Shown here: one piece after another, positions 48,935 to 60,000 of the stretch
How the letters are laid out: each line of letters begins with the position of its first letter
How positions within the stretch are numbered: position 1 is the first letter of the stretch
Source of the DNA: Enoplolaimus lenunculus
Taxonomy: Eukaryota; Nematoda; Enoplea; Enoplida; Thoracostomopsidae
NCBI GenBank assembly: GCA_030248215.1
Contig: JASANG010000904.1
Coordinates: 96,780-160,779, forward strand
DNA: 64,000 bases
Direction of reading: 5' to 3'
The notes under the pieces: generated by a model
Seen by the model: the letters and a program-made list of their open reading frames with translations, nothing else
The model's database searches: none
Told to the model about the DNA's origin: nothing
Program-made: the position numbers and the translations under genes

Positions 48935-49095
48935 CTCGTAACAGTATTATAAGTACATTCCTACGGCTAAGGCTAAGTCTATTAAGCCTAAGTGTCAGAC
49001 TAAGCTTATACCTAACACTCAGCGTAAGCCTAAGCCTGAGCAAAAAATTCGTCCAAAGCATAAGCTTACTTTACTGCAGTCTCACACAAAGACCA
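48935..49095 (-). mobile_element. TTAGGC-carrying MITE
   Basis: 'CAGTATTATAAGTACATTCC', several CCTAAG/GCTAAG units and 'CATAAGCTTACTTTACTGCA' are present in the order seen in the 14511 copy. The array is decayed. Confidence 0.7.
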
Positions 49096-49215
49096 TCCAC
49101 TACTGTTCATTACATGATCGGAAAATAAATTAATGTCGGGTGAGTTTAGGCACTTTGTCTGCGAAGAAAAACTGAAAATACAATTGCCATGACTTTTCAG
49201 TTTGTTAGAAGTTCG

Positions 49216-49400
49216 GGCCCATGTTAAAGGCCGTCCTTGTTTCTGGTTGTGTAATAGAGTAGGCTTACATTCTTGACTACATTTTTCGCTTATGCTTAGG
49301 TTTAGACTTAGATTTTGGAATACGTTTTACAACGCTTAGGCTTAGGCTTAGGCTTAGGAGTACGCTTAATCTGCTGTTACGGCCCTAAAAGTAACACAGG
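49216..49400 (+). mobile_element. TTAGGC-carrying MITE, GGGGCGTC subfamily
   Basis: Starts GGCCCATGTTAAAGG, has 'TTTCTGGTTGTGTAATAGAG', four TTAGGC units ending in GGAGTACGCTTAATCTGCTG, and finishes 'GGCCCTAAAAGTAACACAGG'. Confidence 0.8.
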
Positions 49401-50515
49401 ACGAAGTCCGAATCCACGTGTTTTTCGTACAAAGTTTTGACTGACAGACCAGGTAAACATAGCGCGTGAACTCGAACTGTTTGTCAAACTTCAAACAGAA
49501 GATTGACATCGAACAAAAAACCTTCGCAAGCTGTAATTTGTTAAATTAAACTTTTTACTGGATTTTAATTAAAAGATAACGATGAATGAAGATTTCTGCG
49601 AATATGTTCATTTATATAAAACAACAATTCAAACTACTTGCAAGTGTTTAGGCTATTCGTTTCGGCGACGTTGCTTATCAATGAAGGAAGTTTTTGAATG
49701 TTTTACACATAACGTGTACGCGAAATACTGTTTACACAACGCTATTTTTAGTAAAAGTTAATTAGACAACTGTTACGCAAGTTATCCGCCTGCATTCCCG
49801 CAAGGCTGGACCATTTGCCCAAAGCGGTGATGTTTAAAAGTGTAAATGTTGTGGACAGTGTACAAGAGCCTCTGCATTAATAACTACAGGCAGCGCGCAT
49901 GCAAGTAGAGCAATTGAGCAGTTTTAAGATGTTAGTGTAAGGGTGGCGCTATAATTGTCGTCTGGCGTCGTTTGTGCGTCAGCGTAACGTACGTGAGTAA
50001 CTCGCCTACGCATACTGGACGGTGATGCACGGGAAGCGACGGCGCCGGACATCACATCAAAGGTATAGTGCCACCCAATCGTTGTTTTGTCTCTAATTAA
50101 ATGCTGAATCTATTCGTCTACATAGGACGATTTGTTTACTTAAAACAGTTTTGGGCTTTTACCTCAGACCTGTACAGTTTTATATACATTATAAAGCTCT
50201 GTTGGTTCATGTGCAATAAATTTCAAGCATGAAACTCGAGCAAGTGGCTGCTCCTCGGGCCATGAGGGTATTCAATGTTCGGTTTGTCCCTGCTGTACCA
50301 TGTATATAATACAAAGTTTAGAAATGAAATTCTGAAGCGCAGAATATATGTTTACTAACCCTCCCCCAATACTTTTACAACACCGATTATAACAAGTAAG
50401 ACACAGGTTACAATATCCAAGTTGTAGCCTGATCCGAAATCCTTAAAGCCTATGCCTGAATCCGTTTAATCCAGCCACTTTCTTTCCGTACCAATATTTT
50501 ATAATTTTTAGAAAC
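49400..50515. other. gene-free stretch with one MITE
   Basis: Apart from the GGCGCTATA-ended element at 49950-50085 (GTGGCGCTATAATTGTCGTC ... GGTATAGTGCCACCC) I see nothing with a recognisable function. Confidence 0.5.
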
Positions 50516-50700
50516 CCGTGAAATTCTAACCCCGTTAGAATTACACCCAATTTTGCCCAAAAGTTCTGTACCGTGCACTCTAACCCCATTAGAGTTGCAT
50601 CAAAATTCCGACCAATCTAAACCCCGTTAGATTTGGCCCAATCCGTTGTAGAATAGTAAACGTAACCTAGTTAGATTCACTAGACTACGTTTCCCCTGAT
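50515..50700. repeat. four diverged repeats centred on CTAACCCCGTTAGA
   Basis: The quasi-palindrome (T)CTAACCCCGTTAGAATT occurs near 50528, 50579, 50622 and 50663 with substitutions, at 40-50 bp spacing, each followed by a 'CCCAATTTTGCCC'-like segment in the first three. Non-coding. Confidence 0.65.
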
Positions 50701-51870
50701 TCCTTATTATTCCCCAAGTCCCTTAACAATACATAACACCAGGATGTATAACTGGGTTTCTCCAAGCGCCCTGCGCTATCCCGATAATAACTTTTACGCC
50801 CGATTTCCTTCGCATGTTAACGCCACCGTGGCACTCTAAACCCTAAATTACAATTGAATCTTACTTACCGATACTCCGCTTTAGCCGATCTGCGTAATGT
50901 CCGAATTCGAACAAGAAAAACAAAGGTTACAAAATGTTTTCAAAAAAAGAACCGACCAATTTCACAAACTAAGAATTCATGAATGATTCCGTTCCCGGCT
51001 ACCCATATGAGTCTCGACCTAATTTGAATACAGACCGACACCCACAATTGGGTGTCCGCCGCGCGCAAATTAGGTCCAGAGCCACACATCCTGTACAGCA
51101 CAACCGATACAACAACAACAATTGCCGAGGTCCTAAGGTCTTCGTTAATACCGACTAAAATTGCAATTTTTACATTGTTCAAATAACCTTTGCTGGTCAT
51201 AAATCATTTTGTATATTAGGTTTCCAGCAAAATCAGTATAATATAAATTGCTGAAAATTCTACCAGAAGAACTTATGTAGTGAGGCAAAAATAGCATTTA
51301 TCTCAAAGTATATATCAATATCTAGATGGTTTTTAAATAAAATTTTTCTGCGGGCTGTCAACTACATTTTCTTGCTTAATGAAATTCTTTTCAAAGAATG
51401 CGCATGCTGAGTCGGTTTAGATTACAGTTTGAAGAATTTATTTTCAACAGCATATTTCTTTTGCAGTTTCGGTTTTTCTTATTATTCAAATTCACGACTT
51501 GGTATACCTCTTGCATGCCAAGTGGACATTAAAATCGCCCCCCTACGGTCGCAACACTGACCATCGGTGTGGCCTGTAGTTAGTGAAGCTACAAGTAATG
51601 CTTGAACAGACGGCGATATCTGCACTCGTACTCTCGGCGCAGTGTGTAGCAAGGTGCTGTTGGGCTGAGTTACCGTAGCAGAAGAGCTGCTAATTGGCTG
51701 CACGAATGCCCATAACAGGGCCACCTCAGCTTCTTACATTGTTCGGCTTAGCATGCAAGCAAATTTACAATATTCATCATCAGCAAAGCCGAAACTAGTC
51801 GTCTTAAAAAGTTCAATAATTGTGAACTACAAAAATTAGTTGTAGTTAGTCCTAGTTTCGTACCATGACA

Positions 51871-52050
51871 GGCCCATGTAAAAAGGGAGTAATGAAATTC
51901 TGCGGGACTGTCATCGACTAAGCTTACTCTTTTGATATATTTTTGCTTAGGTTTAGTCTTAAATACAAGCTCATTCTTAGACTTAGCCATAGGCATAGGT
52001 TTAGGAATTTACTTATTCTACTGTCACGGTCCCGTTCTAAACACTGGTTC
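51871..52050 (+). mobile_element. TTAGGC-carrying MITE, decayed array
   Basis: Begins GGCCCATGTAAAAAGGGAGT, has 'AATTCTGCGGGACTGTCATC', 'TTTTTGCTTAGGTTTAGTCT', 'CATTCTTAGACTTAGCCATA', 'TTATTCTACTGTCACGGTCC' and ends 'CGTTCTAAACACTGG'. Confidence 0.8.
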
Positions 52051-52673
52051 ATCACATAAAATCGGTTCCAATTAAATGCCTATTATTTTCAAGGTTTTAA
52101 CCAGTCGTTTCTCGCAAAACTAGCCAGCCTAACATAGGTACAACAATATTCAATGGCCACGCAGGGCCCCGGTAAGTTACACATTGCTGACGCAGCCGCA
52201 ATAGCATCGTTTTTAACATTTTTCCGCTTTCTAGCAACACCTAAGCCTAACTTAAGTTCTAAGAGAGACTAGGTGGAGCAAGGGACTCCCTTAAGGAGTG
52301 TCGTTTAATGTTGGGTTTTAATGGGGCTAGCGCGTTATTTGGGTTTCGCTAGGCATAACCTCTTTCAAATTACAACTTGATTAAAAAACCGAACTTTAAA
52401 TGGCTTTTATGGAACCAAATCACTAAACTGTTCAAGTTGTATAAACGACTGCGTTACCTTTGTCGTTCCGGCGTTTAGTTTATAAAAGGGAGTGGGCGTG
52501 TAATATGCCACGGTGGAAAAACTCGCGAGCGAAAAGCCGAACGGCATTAAAACACAATACAACGTTTTGATCTCTGTCGAGGAGAACCTAGGCCGGGGTG
52601 GCGCCCTTTCGATTTGCAGTGGGCGTTTTAACTTAACTTAAGTTTGATGTTTTATGGTTTTTAATAAGCTTTC

Positions 52674-52879
52674 ATGTGTAATTTCATTCAAAACAACACG
52701 AAGTTCCACCAAGACATAGCCGTAACGATCCTTGAAAAATTCTGGTTACACGTGCTTCCGTTCAACTTTCACGACATCCCAATGCCGTCGGTCAAGATTT
52801 CAAACTCTATATCAAACTTTATGAAATTTCTATTTGACAATGTGTCAATTTTATCATTCAAAGTGAATGCCTACGATCT
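52674..52879 (+). CDS. possible first exon of an unknown gene
   Basis: An ATG in TTTCATG opens 68 codons ending at a canonical donor (GATCT|GTAAGA). The peptide includes 'FHQDIAVTILEKFWLHVLPF' and 'SISNFMKFLFDNVSILSF', hydrophobic but not a signal peptide. Upstream at 52480-52500 is TTTATAAAAGG, a TATA-like box. I found no following exon, so this remains a weak candidate. Confidence 0.25.
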
Positions 52880-53179
52880 GTAAGAAGTAATCTAGTCAAA
52901 TGAGTTCTGCTAGCGTTGTCCGCCCAAGCAGGAGAAATGGTACAGTTTCATTCTATATATTCGATCAAAAGCGAAGTCTAGTCGAATTGAGAGTGGTTTG
53001 CGGTTTCAGTAATCAAATTCTAATCGGAGAACAAAAAATATTAATTACTTAACGGGTCACAAAACTATAGTCTCACAATTCCGGTCATTCGGCGGTGGTA
53101 GGTATTTTTCTAGTCCAATAATTCAGTTTATTAAAATACAAATTTAAAATTCGGGTACTTCAAATTACGTCACGACTGT

Positions 53180-53689
53180 GCCGGACTACAGTACGTTAAC
53201 AGAGCGGAAAACAATTACATACAGGCATATCGTAACCGGAATTTCGTTTCCGATAGGAAAATCCGATATTTTTCACCATCCAGTTCCGGCAAAAAATCTG
53301 GTATTTTTTCACCGGAAGTTGTTTGGTATCTTCGGTATTGAAAATTTTCTCTCACTCGAAAATTTAAGAAAAATTAACATATTATTGTAACTTATTTTTC
53401 TAAAATTGTCTGCGCATGTATTGCCAAGAGAATGTATTGCCAAAGTTTTCAATTTGTGTCATGCTTTATAAATGATCAGACGTTTCCAGCTTCTGCCTTT
53501 GTTTCAGGATTTTGGCATCCTAAATGGTGTGTTTACATCGTTAAAAGCGATAAAATAGCGTTAAAAATGAAATTTTCGATAACAAGAATTTTTTGTTTTC
53601 CGGTTCCGGCTTCGATTCCCGTTCCGGTATTTTTTTACGTTCCGGTTCCGCTTCCCGGTATTTTATAATTTCTGTTGCACCCTGCATAC
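53180..53689. mobile_element. hAT-like MITE remnant, GTTGCACCCTG family
   Basis: Ends CTGTTGCACCCTG and is full of TTCCGGT / ACCGGAA. The left end is about 53180 and unclear. Confidence 0.6.
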
Positions 53690-54474
53690 AGGCATTCGAG
53701 AATCAAAACTTCAACGCTTTCAACCTGGGGCAGCACTCAAAGGCAAACTGGAGGTTAACTTTTTGCAAAACGACTGTTTACAGGTTCTAAAATATGCATC
53801 AGCTGAAATGAAACAGATATACTAAATTAATATTTCTGCAGATATTTATGCTGAGCGCTGACAAATCACAGATGGCGTTGTTGTTTTATTTGTAAGGCTC
53901 TCATATCCGCTCAAACAGTTAAAAACACCCGCGATCCGTGACCCGGCGGCTCGTTGTACCTAAACATGATAGTTATTAAACACTGAGAATATAAAGGGGT
54001 GTCCCATTGTCCCGCGACAGCAATCAACCAGGAGTGCGCACATATATGACGCACGGCATCCAACATAAACTATATACGTATGCGTGAGCATATGCAATAA
54101 TACAGTGCGTAGTGTGCATGCTAGCTGGCAGCATACAGTCGCCAGCTTAAAGCATAAGTTTTGAAAGTACATTCATGAGTATAGCCTTTGCATTATCGCT
54201 CAAGCTTTTGATACAATACAAACGTTTAATTCAACGAATAGTTGCTATACCGGATATGTATCAGTAAAAATAACCCCGGAGAAGACGATAAATGTCAGTC
54301 TCACCCTCTTATTCCGTTCATTACAGTACCTAAACTGACAGGCGCTTTTTCACTTCCACCTCACAGAACTAAACTTTGGAGCCTGTTCCCTTTAAGGAAC
54401 GCTAAATTTCGTGGTTTTCGTAGAAGATATTTCTTGAATTATCCTATATTGATATTTGAATTCAAATGCATTCC

Positions 54475-54860
54475 TACTGTCCAAACTATCTCTACTGTCC
54501 CAACTGTCCCAATTCAAGAGACCGACCTTTCCACGCTATCCTAACTGCACTTAGTCTCCCAACTGTACCAACTATTCTCCACTGTCCGAACTGCCGCAAT
54601 TGTCGACTTTCCCAAGTGTCGTTGTGTCAAAACTGTCTCGACTGTCCTAGATGTCCCAATTGTCCAAACTGTCCCAACTGTTCTCGCTGTCCCAACTGTC
54701 CCACTGTCCTAACTGTCCCGTTGTCCCAACAGTCTGTTGTCCCAACCGTCCCGCTGTCTCAGCTGTCCCACTTTTCCAACTGTCCCACTGTCCAACTGTC
54801 CCAAGCGTAACACTGTCCCACTGTCACAACTGCCTCTACTGTCCCAAATGTCCCAATTAT
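54475..54860. repeat. CAACTGTCC minisatellite
   Basis: About 35-40 imperfect copies of a 7-10 bp unit (CAACTGTCC, CACTGTCC, GTTGTCC) run without interruption. Several frames stay open through it because the unit has no stop; these are not genes. It starts about 100 bp beyond the last exon of CARD gene 3, on its 3' side. Confidence 0.9.
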
Positions 54861-54968
54861 GGTTGCTGTGCGTACTCCTAATACATTGCTTTCACGGAAC
54901 AATAGGATAACCATTAGCGTAAACATTGACTGTAAGTTTAAACTCATATTTTCAGCAACTTCCCATCT

Positions 54969-55959
54969 TTAGCCCGACGTCGGCAGTGTGAATAATGCAA
55001 ATCCGACCAATATTGTTAATACGCACAATATTATCACCTGAAAAGAAAACAGAAACAAAAATTTGAATTGTTTGATAAACAAATAACTCGCAAATGAAAT
55101 GTTTAGAGAATTCTTTGCCTGATATCTTTATTGCACGCTAAAATTTGTAGCCCAAGCTCTCGAATGAGAACATTTACCGTCAGCGGTCAAAAGCTCGGCA
55201 CTTGAGCCTTTGTGGGGACTGTCATGTGTACAGTAAATTTGATGGCAATTTTTATAAACGTCATCCTAGAAATAATTTATCTGCTACAGACGTAGTTGAC
55301 ACATAACTCATGAACCATATCTATATAATTAAAAGCAGGAATGCTCCACATGCACATTTTGGGCAACTATTCATCAGTTTGTTCTACAATACACAGTGTC
55401 TTCGGACATAGACGTGACTGTTCTATGAAAAGAAAATTTGCACACTGAATTTTGTACATTTGCTAACACTTTTATGCATGTCGCCAAACGAAATGACTAG
55501 CATATACTATAGCTGAATTTCGAAACGTTTAAAACCGTGCAACTATAAATTGATTTTAACACTTGTGTGTGGTCATTTTCCCACTTCAAGATTAAAGGTT
55601 AAACTAGGCAATACAAAGGCAAAGGTTTAGGCAATACAAAGGCAAACGTTTAGGCATATGAAAGCCTTTTCGTAAATTTAGGCTAAGAGTGTGAAAGGAA
55701 AATTGTACAAGTATGCAGCAGGTTAGGTTTTTGGTGCCATTTTTTCGAAATGGAACACTTACCAAACGGTAAAATGTACATTTTGAGGAATTGGTAACAA
55801 TATGCGTTTTGACAATTGTGGAAGTTTTAATTGGTTGGCAATCTTCGTCCAGAATAACTGACCATGTGTCTTGAGGAGACTTTGAAATCACACCTGCGTG
55901 CTTTGTGTTTGATTTGTTCTGTTGCCTTTTTGGTTCCAAACGATTGTAACCTTTTTGGC

Positions 55960-56015
<56 letters not shown>

Positions 56016-58529
56016 TTGTTGGTCTTCTTTGTCAGAACTGATGGTAATGGAGGATTATTGTTACTCGTTATAATATGTCCACCAGTAACCGCAACGTTTT
56101 CTGTTCTGTTTGCATTCGACTTGTTTACATTTCCAGTTGCTGCACATTCGTCGGTCCCTTTAATGTCAGTATTCTCCGATAAGTTGAATAGTTTTATATC
56201 AGTTGGCGTTATGGTTAGTTGTGCAGTTTTTAATTTTTCAACAATATGGCCCTGCATATTGTTTACAAGCGCGTCACAGAAGTCTTTGTAGCATTCGTTG
56301 GTCATTTGGTGGCATAGTTTGTTGATAAACATCGCGTTTCGAGTGAATTCGTACGGATTTGCCTATACGTATTGAACAAAATAAACGCTAAGGTGCCTAT
56401 AAATTAGCGTTGCGCTATACTTTCTGCGTTGTACGTCGCCGTGCGTCACAAATAAACGTAAATATAAACAATTACCGGCGGCGTTAGGCCCCGCTGGGCA
56501 CCGCGTTTTTCTGCAAAATTATTTTTGACATCACGCACGGCGCTGCTAAGAGGCGTGCGATGCTGCACTGCAAATATAGCGCAACCCTTAAAGTTGTTCC
56601 ACAGGAACATAGTTTGTTGCCTATAATGGGTCATCCACGTAATACTGTCTACGCTACTGTAAAAAATTGTCCACACCCCTGGTTTCAAGGGCTGGACAAA
56701 ACGCCATTGTTGTTACAATGTTAAGACTTTACACAAGGTGTACATAGCTAGTTCGTTTTGGCAGTAGTCCCTTCGAAGGGACTAAGGACAAATTAGACAC
56801 TGTCTGGACACAGTGTCTGACATCGGGACGTCCGAAAAAGAGCTTGTTGACAGTCCACAGCCCGTAACTAGGGCTTGTTTTAAAAACGTTGCAGTGTTCT
56901 AAAAATTTTACTTTCTTAAAAATTAACTGCAACCAGTAATTTTTAAAAGAGGGGGCAGGAAGGTTTTTGCCGGTAAAAGATAACTTGTAAGAGAACGACC
57001 CGCCCCATTCAAGCAGAGCAGGTTAGAATATAATAACTCTGGTATACCAGAAAGTTAAACCCCGGTGTCCCTGTCGAAAACAAATTTTGTCGTGACCGGT
57101 GAGGGGGGGGGGCGGCGGCTGGGGTGTAAGTATATAGCTCCGGAACCCTACACTGTTGTCCCCCAGGGGAGGACGGGCGAGTGGGAACCCTTTAACTTCG
57201 CACACCAAGCCCAACGGTAGTTGCACCCTTCTTTCGCCCGTGGTTGCGGCATACTCAATATTAAGCTCTACAATAGTCCCTTCAGACAGACTCTGTAAAA
57301 CAGAGTCCCTTGAAACAGACTCTTTAGATGACTAAACAGAGTCTGTTCTGACAGACTCGGGACAAAACAGTTGTCCTTCATATGACGCATCGACAGTGTA
57401 GTATGGGTATGGACGGCAATGTGACAAAGTATAGGCTGTTTGGAGAGTATGCGAGTTGTCCGGAAGGTCTATACAGGATATGGGTGACATTTGGACATGT
57501 CATTTAGTAACACTGCAACTACAAAGTGAGGGGCTCGTAAGTGGGGACAATTTTTTACAGTAGCGTAGACAGTATAACGTGGATGACCCATAACTGTACG
57601 GTTAGTACTAATTAAACGTTATATTAATGAGTTAGCGCCAGTTATTGTTTTTTCAAATATTTTGAAAATATAATCTTGATATTCGGATAGTTTGAATTAA
57701 AGATTTTCGGCCAAAAAATATTAATTAGCATCACAAAATATTTGAAGAATTAGTCTGATATGAAGTCCCGAGATAGCCAAATAAATGGTTGACCCTATAC
57801 CTACGGATTTAAGGGTTACAATTTTTAAGGTACAATGGTGTCTTTAAATGTATGGACCCTCTGAAGTTCGTTCAAGCTATGTTGTCTTTATGCACAACAC
57901 TTCTTTATCCACCTGAAATTTTCATAAGACAACTTGAAACCAGATAATTTAGAAAATTGTTCTTATGAGTGAAAGATAAGTATTGCACTACTGAAATGTG
58001 CTGCTAAAACGAAAAATATTTGCAGCTTCATTCCATTTGCCGACATTCTTCGCGTTCCTATAGAGGTTAAATTTTTCTTCGGCTTGGAACAGCATGAACA
58101 CAAGTTTTTTTGAATGAGATCTTTAAGACAAACTGCGACAAAACCATGTGTGGTGTACATGCTTTTAAGTTCGATGATTTTGTACACACAAGCATGTTTT
58201 GATTCACTGATCACCCATCCGCAAACAACTTACATTTTTAACGGTGATAAACGCCGGCAGTAACGGGATTTTGTACTGGTCTACAAGGTAAAAAATTAAA
58301 TTTCCGAGCGTAAATCGCTGCGCGGGTAAAAAAATATTTACGCACTTACACCTCTAATTTCGCAAGTTGATGAACGTACCATAATTTGTTCAAAATCTTC
58401 CGCCGATAAATGCCCTTTTGAAACAAGTGCCAGGGCAACTTTGTCTAAAAATAAATTGCATGATAAATAATGAAAATTTCGAACCAACGTTAATTTCGCA
58501 TACTGGTTGCTACCCATTAGTTTTTCCAT
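54969..58529 (-). CDS. CARD gene 3: CARD, poly-Asn linker, C-terminal membrane anchor (MAVS-like layout)
   Basis: Minus-strand exons: A 58529-58380, B 56362-55763, C 55037-54969, all joins phase 0, giving 272 residues. Exon A has 'MEKLMGSNQYAKLTLVRNFH', 'YLSCNLFLDKVALALVSKGH' and 'LSAEDFEQIM'; exon B opens 'ANPYEFTRNAMFINKL', then 'ECYKDFCDALVNNMQGHIVE', completing the CARD by residue about 98. The linker holds a run of about 18 asparagines (residues 167-184) and is otherwise polar. Exon B ends at a consensus donor (CGTTTG|GTAAGT). Exon C follows a strong acceptor (TTTTCTTTTCAG) and codes for 'VIILCVLTILVGFALFTL' plus four residues: a classic C-tail anchor. An in-frame stop precedes the exon A ATG. 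Reading past the exon B donor runs to a stop at 55604. CARD, disordered linker and tail anchor is the layout of MAVS, and the 'RNFxxLxCN' opening recalls the MAVS CARD. Function and mitochondrial location are inference. Confidence 0.82.
55960..56015. repeat. (GTT)n triplet run coding poly-Asn
   Basis: About 18 GTT units on the plus strand, read as AAC on the minus strand within exon B of CARD gene 3. The run is nearly pure, so its length is likely variable. Confidence 0.9.
56405..56595. mobile_element. MITE with GTTGCGCTATA termini in CARD gene 3 intron 1
   Basis: GCGTTGCGCTATACTTTCTG and ATATAGCGCAACCCTT are inverted, with CGCCG-rich centre, as in 47575-47760. Confidence 0.75.
56627..57592. 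mobile_element. 965-bp non-autonomous DNA transposon with about 50-bp TIRs
   Basis: The left end TGGGTCATCCACGTAATACT, then CTGTCTACGCTACTGTAAAA, is mirrored at the right by 'TTTTACAGTAGCGTAGACAG' and 'TATAACGTGGATGACCCAT'. Inside are GTCCC/GGGAC and 'CAGACTCTGTTT' palindromes but no transposase frame. It fills about half of intron 1 of CARD gene 3. A half copy is at 61433-61850 and a worn one near 38090-38215. Confidence 0.85.
58240..58350. repeat. CGCGGGTA-type repeat fragment
   Basis: 'AAAAATTAAATTTCCGAGCG' and 'TCGCTGCGCGGGTAAAAAAA' resemble the ends of 15305-15750. It abuts the donor of CARD gene 3 exon A. Confidence 0.4.
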
Positions 58530-59243
58530 GTTTTTTATTTGCTTTACCTTTCAAATTAGTTATTGGTTGTATTCTGAAACAAAGAAAATCCATCTACAAA
58601 TCAAAATATCACCGTTGATTACTAAATTTTGGACTAGAAAATCGCGTTTGAATGCAGTGGTTTTTCAATGGTGAAAATTTCAGTTTGATAAATTAGCCGT
58701 TTCAATTTCAAGATAACGTTCGATCCGCCAGACTTTGGGGCCAATGTTACTTTTAGGTGTGTCCCGTTTTCCCGCGAGACAGCAAGACAGAGGAGTGTAA
58801 AGAGGGGAAAATTCATGTACTCCTGTCATCCATGAAAGCAACATGGGCCGAGTTTTGGATGGACTTCATTTATCACCACCATTCAACTATGCGAGTTTCA
58901 CGCTCGAGCCCGCAGTGGCTGTCTCGAGTTATAGCGATGCATTATCAAGAACTGCACATTGCGTATCCATTCGCGTATATACAATTGCCGTTATGGTGGC
59001 ACTGTAGTTGTCGGGCGACACCGTCCATCGCCGTCCGTAACGCCATCTGTAGTCCTAGTACCTTAAGCGGAAAAAGGTCATCTTTGAAAAAAAACTGAAT
59101 TGCAGTTCAAGCATCTTATAGTACACGTACATAACCAAGCAAATACAGTCGTTAATCCGTTAAATAACGTTAACGTTTTCAAAAGATAACGCAAACTAAT
59201 AGTTTCATCAAAAATACAAACAAAACAATATATAAACGAGCGC

Positions 59244-59365
59244 CTTAGCTGCGCTCGTAGCCGAGGAAGGGGCGAAAGGCTTAACCCCTCTGCAAGAATT
59301 TTGGCCTCCCATAAAGTTTTCAGCCTTGCTTGTAAGTCACCAAAACCCATGTATACCTTTAGCAA
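59244..59365 (-). mobile_element. hAT-type MITE fragment, CAGGCCCGTAGCC family
   Basis: 'GCTCGTAGCCGAGGAAGGGG' on the left and 'AGCCTTGCTTGTAAGTCACC' in the core, read in reverse. Confidence 0.65.
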
Positions 59366-59517
59366 GCTTATGTGTTTTACGGTTTATGAGCAACAAGTGA
59401 CTAATAGCACAACCAAGCAAGAGTGGATGGTATATGAAACAGAGTGTGCAACTGGGTACATGCTGTTTTACAGAAGAATGTACGCAGTACACGTTGCGTT
59501 TTTCGCCTACACTACCC

Positions 59518-59897
59518 AGTGGCGGATCCAGGATCTCAAAATGGGGGGGGGGGCAAAATTTCAGAGGTAATAAACTTATTTTTGACCCATACTGTAGTGA
59601 CCCAAATAAGAGGGGGGTCCCCATTTTGAGTACCAATTAATAGGAGTCCGTATCCCTAATAAGAATCCGTGAGCCGGTAGATCCCTTAAACCCTTGTTTA
59701 GACTCCATAAATGTCTATTATCCCTAATTGTAGCGCATAAATGACTCCAGGGCCAAGAAAGTTTAAAGCGTGCTTATACTATTGTGTATAAAACAGAGAA
59801 ATAAACAGCGCAGAACAGCAATAGACACTATATAATTTTTGTCAAGATGCTGTTGGGGGGGCACGGCCGGGGTGCCCCCCCGTGGATCCGCCATTGA
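59518..59897. mobile_element. GCGGATCCA-ended MITE with a CTGTAGTGACCC MITE inserted
   Basis: The outer element runs from AGTGGCGGATCCAGGATCTC to 'GTGGATCCGCCATTG'. Inside it, 59592-59762 is part of a second family (ACTGTAGTGACCCAAATAAG, 'AGGAGTCCGTATCCCTAATA'). Nesting shows the outer one is older. Confidence 0.75.
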
Positions 59898-60000
59898 CAC
59901 TACCCCATATTTAGAGGAAGGTACAACTTGTGTTAACCTTAATATTGTATGGTACTTTGCACGTTTCAAAAACTCTGTTAATGATCAACATGTGACTAGT

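Noticed and set aside
52300-52620. Possible solo long terminal repeat (TATA-like box, then a primer-site-like TGGCGCC)
   Set aside because: No second copy, no clear ends and no retroelement coding sequence nearby; two short motifs are too little to call an element.
54242-54881. Cys/Pro/Asn-rich open frames ('CPNCPNCPNC')
   Set aside because: Read through the CAACTGTCC minisatellite in three frames; not a metallothionein or other Cys-rich protein.
55864-56291. Poly-Cys and poly-Leu open frames on the plus strand
   Set aside because: They are the other readings of the GTT run that codes the asparagine tract of CARD gene 3.
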